Part shown: positions 57,897 through 64,000 of the stretch, piece by piece
How positions within the stretch are numbered: the first letter of the stretch is position 1
Layout: each line of letters opens with the position of its first letter
Assembly: GCA_963794605.1 (NCBI GenBank)
Contig: CAWCEN010000003.1
Location: 428,420 to 492,419, forward strand
Reading direction: 5' to 3'
Length of the DNA stretch: 64,000 bases
DNA from: VAXT01 sp963794605
GTDB lineage: Bacteria > Actinomycetota > Thermoleophilia > Gaiellales > Gaiellaceae
Program-made: the position numbers and the translations under genes
Notes under the pieces: model-generated
Seen by the model: only the letters and a program-made list of their open reading frames with translations
Databases searched by the model: none
What the model was told of the DNA's origin: nothing

Positions 57897-58872
57897 TCCG
57901 CCAGCGGCGTTTCAACGAGGCGCTGTGCAGCTCGATCGCACCCGTCGTGGCAACGTCTGGCTGAGCCTAACGCTGGCTTCGCGGCGCCGGAGCGGAGCGC
58001 AGAGGATCGCTGGCTGGAGGCGCGCGGCTATACGCGCTGCGAGCACTGCGGACAGCTGTTGCCACTGATCGTGTCGCGCTGCCGACGGCGCCGTTGTCCG
58101 GCGTACGCGCCGACGTGGGCACGAGACACAATGCGAAAGATCCGCGTCAACCTGCAGACGTACGGCGGGCTCAGCTGCGTGGTCGCGGTAACGGCGCCTG
58201 GTGAAGAGGCGGGACTCATATGGGATCGGAGTAACTGCCGCCACACTGCGGGCGAGCGGTGCTCGGGGCCGAGGGGCTGCCGGGTCGTCGAGAAGGCGGC
58301 GGCGATTTGGAACGAGGGATCGCGCGGCTGGTGGCGCGAGCTCAACCGTATGTGCAAGCAGCGCGCGGATCGTGCGATTCGCCGGCTGGGCGCGGAGACC
58401 AAGGGCGGCGTCCTGATGTACGAGTGGGAGCTCCAGATGCGTGGCGTTTGGCACCTTCACGTGGTACTCGGGATGGACGGCGATCGAGCGCGCGTGGGCG
58501 TACGAGTACGTGGCGGCGCTGTCGGAACTGGCTGAGTCAAAGGGCTTCGGCTGGGTTGACCGGAAGCCGCTGCGTGCCCCGCGACCGGCTGAGCAGGCGG
58601 CGAATTACCTGAGCAAGTACCTAGCGAAGTGGCAGCCTGACGGGTCGCTCGAGCTCACGGAGACGGTGAAGAGTGCGGGCCCGACGCTGCTGAACTACGT
58701 GAGTCGGAAGCTCACCGCCAAGAGCGGCTGCACAATGCGGAACCTGCGAATCGCGCGGATCGTGTGGGCGTGGCTCTCCGGGCTCATTGAGGATCCGGGG
58801 CTGGATCCGTGGGACGAGCTGGTCGCCGTCTGCCTGCTGGATCGTCTGCCGGTTCCGGTGCGGGGGCCGTGA
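57897..58872 (+). pseudogene. HUH rolling-circle replication initiator, frameshifted remnant
   Basis: Two frames together give an actinobacterial RepSA-like initiator. The 5' frame (open from 57897 after a TAA, no ATG/GTG start) has a Cys pair CEHCGQL, a Cys-Arg-rich knuckle, and GVWHLHVVLGM, the HUH motif. The 3' frame continues ERAWAYEYVAALSELAESKG and has the catalytic-type NYLSKYLAK (Tyr and Lys), ending LDRLPVPVRGP at 58872. The frames change at a CTCGGGATGG run near 58470. Missing start plus frameshift mean it is decayed, or carries a sequencing error. Rep proteins of this kind belong to plasmids and integrative conjugative elements. Confidence 0.75.
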
Positions 58873-58933
58873 ACGGCGCGACGGCGGCGTCCGACGTGAG
58901 CCGGTCGCTAGCGTGACGGTCACGGCCGCCGGA

Positions 58934-59929
58934 CTACGACGAGAGTTCAGCTCGGCGCGACCACCAGGCCTCGGCGGCGGTCATTGCGCTTTCGGCCTCG
59001 TGGATTCCGTCGCCCACGAGCCCTGCGGTGGCAGCCCAGTGCAAGGGTACAAGGGCTAGAGCCCCGGGGAGCCAACGGTGCTCGTCGCGAGTCAGCGGTT
59101 CCGGAGCCGTGCTTTCGTAGGCGTCGAGCAGTCGTCGCGGCTCGAGCAATTCAACGGGCTGGCCCACGCCATCGGGGCCGCTCTCTGCGACGTGGTTCAG
59201 GCTGGCCGCGATGTCGTACAGCCGCTCCCTGACCCTCGCGAAATCCAGGTCGAAGGTGGCCCATGAGCCGTCAGACAGTTCTCCCGCGTTGCCCAATTTG
59301 TAGTCCCCATGAATCGGAGCGCATGGCAGTTCGACCTCCTTCCGGAGCTTGGAGAGCTCGCCGGTCAGTTGGCGCATCCGATGCACGACCGGCTCGCTGC
59401 GGGGTCCGAGCGTGCGGCGTGTGAAGCCGACCGAGTAACGCAGTTGCCGTAGTGTTCTGTGGTCGTCGAGGGGTTCGGGCAGACCGGGCTCCCAGACTGC
59501 TTTGAGTGCAGTGTGAATGCGTCCGAGCTCCTCGAATAGGCGGACGAAGGAGTCCTCGCCCGCCCGTGGCTGGACGTGATCGATGAACTCCTCAAGCTCA
59601 GCCCAACGATCAGCGACCCTCAGGAGGTCGCCGCCGGAAATCGGAATCGGCCGAGCGACGCGGACTTGCGCGCGCTGGAGCCGTTCCCGCAAGCGCCGCA
59701 GTCCCGCTACCCGGCCGCGGCGGACCCAGGGCCTATGAACCCGAAGGACAACCGGCGGCTCAGCGTCTATCCGCAGGTTGAGGTTGAACGCACCGCCGAT
59801 GTCTGCCCATCCGGCCCCTCGCGCGACGCGGGCGATCAGGGCCGAGACGGCCGGATCATCTGGGCTGGCTCTAGGTCCAAACCAGCGCGGCAAGGCAGGG
59901 TGAGAGGTCGAGGCTTCGATTCCGGTCAT
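58934..59929 (-). CDS. Aminoglycoside phosphotransferase (APH)-family kinase-like protein
   Basis: 331 residues. APH/kinase fold with the catalytic loop PCAPIHGDYKLGNAGEL and a metal-binding WATFDLDFARVRERLYDIAA; LRVHRPWVRRGRVAG lies in the N-lobe. The family includes antibiotic kinases and small-molecule kinases; no drug specificity can be claimed. ATG 59929. It is convergent to the replication initiator remnant and may be cargo of the element. The 267 bases to the next gene (59930-60196) show nothing clear. Confidence 0.85.
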   Translation of the reverse strand: MTGIEASTSHPALPRWFGPRASPDDPAVSALIARVARGAGWADIGGAFNLNLRIDAEPPVVLRVHRPWVRRGRVAGLRRLRERLQRAQVRVARPIPISGGDLLRVADRWAELEEFIDHVQPRAGEDSFVRLFEELGRIHTALKAVWEPGLPEPLDDHRTLRQLRYSVGFTRRTLGPRSEPVVHRMRQLTGELSKLRKEVELPCAPIHGDYKLGNAGELSDGSWATFDLDFARVRERLYDIAASLNHVAESGPDGVGQPVELLEPRRLLDAYESTAPEPLTRDEHRWLPGALALVPLHWAATAGLVGDGIHEAESAMTAAEAWWSRRAELSS

Positions 59930-60196
59930 GGCAATGGCCCACCAGCGCACCCGACGAAGGGTCCGCCCGGCGAACCCATCCTCCTCGACGCGGGTCGATC
60001 GTGCCACGCATGTGCCGTTCAGGAACGCTCGCGAACGCGCCCAACGCGCCTTCTCGCTCGACGATCAGCCGCACATAATCTGCCGTTCTGCGCCGCCCGA
60101 CACTCTCCGAACGCTCGGGTGGGCCAGTGTGCGGGAATGTCACATGAACCCTGCGCCGACGCATGCCAGGCGGTGCGGGGATGTTCCCTTGAAGAC

Positions 60197-60742
60197 CTAG
60201 CCCCAGGGCAGGCGGGACCAGTACGGCGGCCGCTCTCGCCGGAACCGCTCGGCCGCCGCATAGACCTGCCCCGGATCGGATGTCTCCTTCTCCACGCTCG
60301 CGCCGTAGCGCACCGCGAGCTCCGACACCGGGTACCGCCCTTCCGGGCCCAAGCGTGCACCGACCATCAGGATCACACACGGCCCGTCGCCAGCACCCAC
60401 GAAGGCGTGCTCCGTCCAGGGGGGACAGTGGAAGAAGTCCCAGGGCTGGAGGCGTCGCTCCTCGCCCTCGACGAGCAGCCTGCACTCGCCGGCCAGAACG
60501 AGGAACGCCTCTAGATTCGACTCGGCGTGATAGACGCCGCTCTGGCCAGGCTCCAGGACAGTCACGTTGATTCCAAGCTGCGCGAACTCGACCGGCGGAT
60601 CGCCGTACTCGCTCTCGAACCAGCACGCCGCGCCTCTCGTCTCCGAAGAGAACCACTCGGCATCGCGCACGTTGACGACGAACCAGCCCTCCGTGACTGG
60701 TGCAAGTCCGGAGCCGGACTCCTCAAGCCGCGCTTCGGCCAC
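60197..60742 (-). CDS. Cupin-domain protein
   Basis: 181 residues with a conserved beta-barrel cupin core: VTVLEPGQSGVYHAESNLEA, FLVLAGECRLLVEGEERRLQ, PWDFFHCPPWTEHAFVGAGD. Metal-binding His residues are partly conserved. GTG 60742 starts the protein, with GAGAAT at -12. Function unknown; it sits just upstream of the truncated recombinase, in opposite orientation. Confidence 0.8.
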   Translation of the reverse strand: MAEARLEESGSGLAPVTEGWFVVNVRDAEWFSSETRGAACWFESEYGDPPVEFAQLGINVTVLEPGQSGVYHAESNLEAFLVLAGECRLLVEGEERRLQPWDFFHCPPWTEHAFVGAGDGPCVILMVGARLGPEGRYPVSELAVRYGASVEKETSDPGQVYAAAERFRRERPPYWSRLPWG

Positions 60743-60770
60743 GAACCCATTCTCGCAGCCCAAGCGATGA

Positions 60771-61529
60771 GTGCCTGGTGTGCCCGAGTGTTCACGACGA
60801 TCTGAGGTCATCGGCTGCCGATGGGCAGACCTCGACCTGGTGCGCGGCCGCGCGCGCGTGCACCGGAAGGGTCACCATTGGCACTGGCTTCCGCTCGATC
60901 CCGACGTGGTCGATGAGCTCCGCGCGAGCTTCCGTCAGTTGCAGCCCGAGCTCGACGACCACGTGTTCACGGTCGAGGTCGAGCAGTGGGTGTCAGCCTA
61001 TGAGCGCGAGCGGCGGCGGAAGGATCCTAAGCAGCCTGCGAGCGATCAGGCACTAATGCGAATGGTGTGGCGCGTGTGCGAGCGAGCGGGCGTGCGGCGG
61101 CTCTCGCCACACCAGCTGCGGCACGGCTTCGCGAACCGGTTCCTGCGCGAGAGCGGCCGTGACGTTGCCGCGCTACAGGCTTTGATGGGCCACTCGCGGC
61201 CGGACACGACCCAGCAGTACACCGATGAGGTCGAGCTGGATGAGCTGGCTGAGGCCCTGGAACGTGCAGCCGAGGCTCGTCATGCACAAGCGTCGCCCGA
61301 ATTGACGACGCTTGACTCAGAAGTCACAGGTGAGCTGGAAACCCTGCGATGGAGGCGGCGGGAATCGAACCCGCGTCCGCTGTCGTACCGGTTGAACCTC
61401 TACAAGCTTAGGCTGCCGTTGGAATTCGCCCGCCGGCAGGTTGGCAGCCGACCAACCGCCGGGCTAGCCATCCTTTGGTGTCGCGCTTCGGGCGATTGGC
61501 TCTCCCTCGGCGCCGAGCCCGTTTTCTGA
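60771..61529 (+). pseudogene. Tyrosine recombinase/integrase, N-terminally truncated
   Basis: 252 codons. Recombinase similarity begins abruptly at SRRSEVIGCRWADLDL, which holds the first catalytic Arg (R10); then SPHQLRHGFANRFL (H114, R117) and LMGHSRPDTTQQYT (H141, Y150) complete the active site. The N-terminal SAM-like core-binding domain is missing. The last 65 codons (after about LETLRWRRRESNPR) are read through antisense to the ssrA fragment, a common situation when an integrase gene lies directly next to its attachment site. Probably inactive. Confidence 0.85.
61350..61500 (-). ncRNA. ssrA: 3' fragment of tmRNA (ssrA); 5' half missing
   Basis: On the minus strand the end reads GCGGACGCGGGTTCGATTCC then CGCCGCCTCCA: the T arm GCGGG TTCGATT CCCGC and the acceptor 3' strand of tmRNA. 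Upstream, GGCAGCCTAAGCTTGTAGAG matches the conserved segment before the tRNA-like domain, and the region 61400-61490 can form the last pseudoknot. The 5' acceptor strand and the tag reading frame were not found within 400 bp. CCA is not encoded. It marks the likely attachment site of the integrase next to it. Confidence 0.8.
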
Positions 61530-61552
61530 CACCGCTACCCGAGCCACGGGCC

Positions 61553-62004
61553 GATGTGAGGTGATCACGCTCGGCGCGGCGTTCTGCTGGTCGATCTACA
61601 CGGCGTACGCGGGGCCATACCTGCGGCGTATCTCGCCGCTCCGGGCGACGGCCTGGTCGACGGTCGCGGGTACGGCGGTTCTGGCGCCCGTCGCGGTACT
61701 CCAGCTCGGAACGATCGACCTGGGTCAGGCAGGCCCTGAGGTCGCCGGTGCGATCGTCTACTCCGGGTTGCTGTCGGCTGGGATCTCGAACGTCGTCGTC
61801 CTCAACGGTGTCAAAGTCGTGGGTCCGACCCGGACGGCGGCGCTGCAGTACCTCATCCCGGCGCTCGCGGTCGTCCTCGCGGCCATCTTCATGGCCGAGG
61901 CGATCCGGCCCGGCCAGGTGCTCGGCGGGCTCGTGATCGTGGCCGGCGTCGTCCTGACGCGGAGCTCCTCCCGCCGCCCGCAGGAGCGGCTATCTCCATC
62001 GTGA
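61553..62004 (+). pseudogene. EamA (DMT) transporter, C-terminal half only
   Basis: About 150 residues forming the second EamA repeat of a drug/metabolite transporter: GAAFCWSIYTAYAGPYLRRI, SPLRATAWSTVAGT, and NGVKVVGPTRTAALQYLIPA with ILxPA-type ending. Complete members have two repeats and about 290-300 residues. The gene is cut at the same junction that cuts the tmRNA fragment. Confidence 0.8.
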
Positions 62005-62034
62005 TCTGAACGTTTCCACCAGTCGTCACACTCA

Positions 62035-62627
62035 TTGGGGGTGACCGCGACGCAACCGGCGCGGGCACTGAGGTCGTCCCGGGTGGAAGATTCGTCGTTC
62101 GTGCCCGTGACGGCGATCGCGAGGCGTTCGCGTCCTGGTCGGCGCGACCAGCGACCGGCTGTACGCGATCGGCACGCGGATCCTGCGCGACGCCGACCTC
62201 GCGGAGGACGCCCTGCAGGGCGCCCTCGTCACGGCCTGGCGCCAGCTCCCGACGCTCCGCGATCCGGACCGCTTCGAAGCCTGGGTCCGAAGGCTGCTCG
62301 TCCACGCCTGCTACGCCGAGGCCAGGCGTCGCCGGTCGTGGACGGCCAACGTCCGGGTCCTGCCGGTCGACGGGCCGGACGGGCCGGAGGCCTGCTCTCG
62401 ATCGTCGAGCGCGATGCGCTCGACCGCGCGTTCCGCCGCGTATCGGTCGAGCATCGGGCGGTATTCGTCCTGCACCACCACCTCGGGCTGTCCCTGGTCG
62501 AGATCGCCGAGACCCTCGGCATCCCGGCCGGGACGGCCCGCTCGCGACTCCACTACGCGACCAGGATGCTGCGCGTGCCATCGAGGCCGACGCGGCGCCG
62601 GTCGCCACCGAAGGACGGATGGCATGA
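62035..62627 (+). pseudogene. ECF-type sigma factor with several frameshifts
   Basis: Recognisable segments lie in different frames: RDGDREAFAS (near 62106), then DRLYAIGTRILRDADLAEDA then LQGALVTAWRQL (region 2; shift near 62134), then SIVERDALDRAFRRVSVEHR and LGLSLVEIAETLGIPAGTAR (region 4; shift near 62390), then IEADAAPVATEGRMA before TGA 62625-62627 (shift near 62573). Three shifts in about 500 bp. The stop overlaps the next ATG (ATGA), a normal sigma/anti-sigma arrangement. Confidence 0.7.
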
Positions 62628-63955
62628 CCGACGACGGGACTTCGATCGACTCGCTCGGCCTGGCTCGACCTGATGCCGAACGAGGCGCCCGAGCGGACGA
62701 TCGCGCCGTCCTCCAGGCCGTCGACACGACGCCCCAGGGCGGCCGCCGTGGCGATGGCTCACCCGGAGGTTTCCGAACATGAACCGACTTTCCATGGTTG
62801 CGGCCGTCGCGGCTGCAACGGTGCTGGCCGTCGGGGGCGGCCTGCGTTAACAAGGTGGGACGGGCACCAACCCCCGGCGGGCCGTCGCCGTCGCCGGCAG
62901 CCAGCGCTTCGCAAAGCGCCGCGCCGCCAAGCGCCGCGCTCAGTCCCGAGGAGCTGCAATACCCGTGGCTCGGAGAGGTCGTCGAGGCGCCCGGGCCTGC
63001 CGGTCGGCCGGGATCGGTCGTTCCTGGAGATCGGGCCGTCGACAGTGGAGCTGAACATCGACCAGCCTGAGTTCCTCCTATCGGACATCACCGCCAGCGA
63101 TCCGGGCGTGCTACGCCTCGTCGCCCGCAACTCGACAGGCGACTGCTTGCCGGGCGATATCGGGCTCTACGCGTGGACGCTGTCGCCGAAGGGCACACAG
63201 CTCCAGCTGACGGCATCGGAGGACGCCTGCGCAGCTAGCCGCGCCGCGTTCGAGGGCGAGTGGGAGCGATCTGCCTGCCGCAACCCCGACAACAGCTGCC
63301 TCGGCGACCTCGAGGCCGGCACGTACAAGTCGCAGTTCATCGGGCCGCGGCTGGACGAGGGCGAGCCATGGACGGCCAACTACGGGGCGTTCTCGTACAC
63401 GGTGCCCGACGGCTGGTCGAATACGTCCGACTATCCCGACAACTCGGGTCTCATGCGGAGCGCCGACTACGCGGTCGCATCGGACGCGAAGGACGGAACG
63501 AAGGACCTCATCGAGTTCTACGCGCGACCAGGCATCGCGCTCCAGGACGAGACGTGTGAGCCGCAGGTGAAGCCGGACACGGGCAGGTCGGTCGGCGAGT
63601 TGATCGCCTACGTCACCCAGCATCCGGGGCTGACGGCCAGCACCCCACAACCGATCACGATCGATGGTCACTCCGGCCAGATGGTCGACGTCTCGATGGC
63701 ACCCTCGTGGACAGGGCGCTGCCCCGAAGTCCCGGACCGCATCCTGATGCTGTTCACCGAGACCGGCCGAGACATGACAAGCTGCAGGGCCTGGAGCAGC
63801 CGGGCCTGTGGCGGACCGACAAGATGCGGATCGTCCTGCTCGACCTAGGCGACGGCGACGTGTTCCTCGTCGACCTCCTCGCCCGCGACCCGGCCAACTT
63901 CGACGCGCTCATGGTCGAGGGGATGCCGATCGTCGAGTCGCTCAAGTTCAAGTAA
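62624..63955 (+). pseudogene. Anti-sigma-like and secreted protein region, multiply frameshifted
   Basis: From ATG 62624 the sequence shows WLDLMPNEAPERTIA and LQAVDTTPQ in shifting frames. From ATG 62779 a secreted or membrane-anchored protein starts (MNRLSMVAAVAAATVLAVGG), followed by a Pro/Ser/Ala linker and LSPEELQYPWLGEV in a second frame, then FLEIGPSTVELNIDQPEFLL through WTANYGAFSYTVPDGW in a third (shift near 63010), then LEQPGLWRTDKMRIVLLDLG to stop TAA 63953-63955 (shift near 63778). The protein is clear enough to see but not intact. No functional family recognised. Confidence 0.6.
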
Positions 63956-63973
63956 TCCAGCTCACCCGTCATT

Positions 63974-63998
63974 GCGGCGCCCGGTCCCCGGGCGCCGC
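63974..63998 (+). terminator. 11-bp perfect hairpin terminator
   Basis: GCGGCGCCCGG, loop TCC, CCGGGCGCCGC, followed by TT at the window edge. Lies 18 nt after the stop at 63955; likely ends the transcript of the frameshifted gene. Confidence 0.6.
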
Positions 63999-64000
63999 TT

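Noticed and set aside
58934..59929. Antibiotic-resistance kinase
   Set aside because: Only the general APH fold is visible; the family includes many non-resistance kinases, so no resistance claim is made.
61350..61710. Complete tmRNA gene
   Set aside because: The 5' acceptor strand, the tag frame and the first pseudoknot are not found; the sequence becomes an EamA gene instead.

Overview
The window is dense, high-GC, gene-rich DNA from a bacterium, most likely an actinobacterium of the Thermoleophilia/Gaiellales type. This placement is an inference. It rests on GC-rich codon use, the split but recognisable pdxS-pdxT-yebC-ruvC-ruvA-ruvB neighbourhood, many GTG/TTG starts, several PASTA-like secreted proteins, and many promoters of the form TAnnnT plus 6-7 nt plus start codon, which imply leaderless mRNAs.

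Layout. 1-8.3 kb: a cyclase/AAA ATPase running off the left edge, a phosphohexomutase, a hot-dog thioesterase, a DppA-type D-aminopeptidase, an O-methyltransferase-like gene and a bifunctional (p)ppGpp synthetase/hydrolase. 8.4-13.5 kb: a 167-bp element with terminal inverted repeats, an MFS exporter set, a methyltransferase, recJ and a small acidic protein. 13.5-22.1 kb: DUF402 and DUF6197 proteins, ruvCAB, a double-cupredoxin/PASTA secreted protein, yebC, pdxT, a frameshifted membrane protein and pdxS, with palindromic REP-like repeats in the intergenic gaps. 22.1-29.6 kb: a frameshifted phosphoesterase, an unusual FtsH-like AAA protease, a hydrolase, an HD-GYP protein, a secreted protein and a DksA-like protein. 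29.65 kb: a tRNA with anticodon CAU. 30-40.5 kb: an ABC exporter, YjbQ, an ECF sigma/anti-sigma pair, an HxlR regulator, an LPG-synthase-like membrane protein, a small cupredoxin, a formyltransferase and lemA-DUF2207. 40.5-52 kb: a large subtilase with four C-terminal repeats, a three-gene coupled redox operon, a Pro-rich lipoprotein, a MerR-phosphatase fusion with its own MerR-type promoter, a HIT protein, an APC permease and a YCII/ECF pair. 52-57.4 kb: a xylose-type sugar ABC operon, a hydrolase-cyclase fusion and a PRC-barrel protein.

57.6-61.5 kb looks like a decayed integrative element: small ORFs, a frameshifted HUH rolling-circle initiator, a kinase-like and a cupin gene as possible cargo, and an N-terminally truncated tyrosine recombinase that reads into a 3' fragment of tmRNA (ssrA). 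At about 61.5 kb both the tmRNA fragment and an EamA transporter are cut. From there to the right edge an ECF sigma, anti-sigma and secreted protein are recognisable but broken by many small frameshifts. That segment may be a different replicon, a decayed region, or an assembly join.

Functionally the window is mostly housekeeping (stringent response, recombination, PLP synthesis, quality control) plus signalling through cyclic nucleotides, HD-GYP and ECF sigma factors, and secreted copper or protease proteins. No CRISPR array and no intact mobile element was found.
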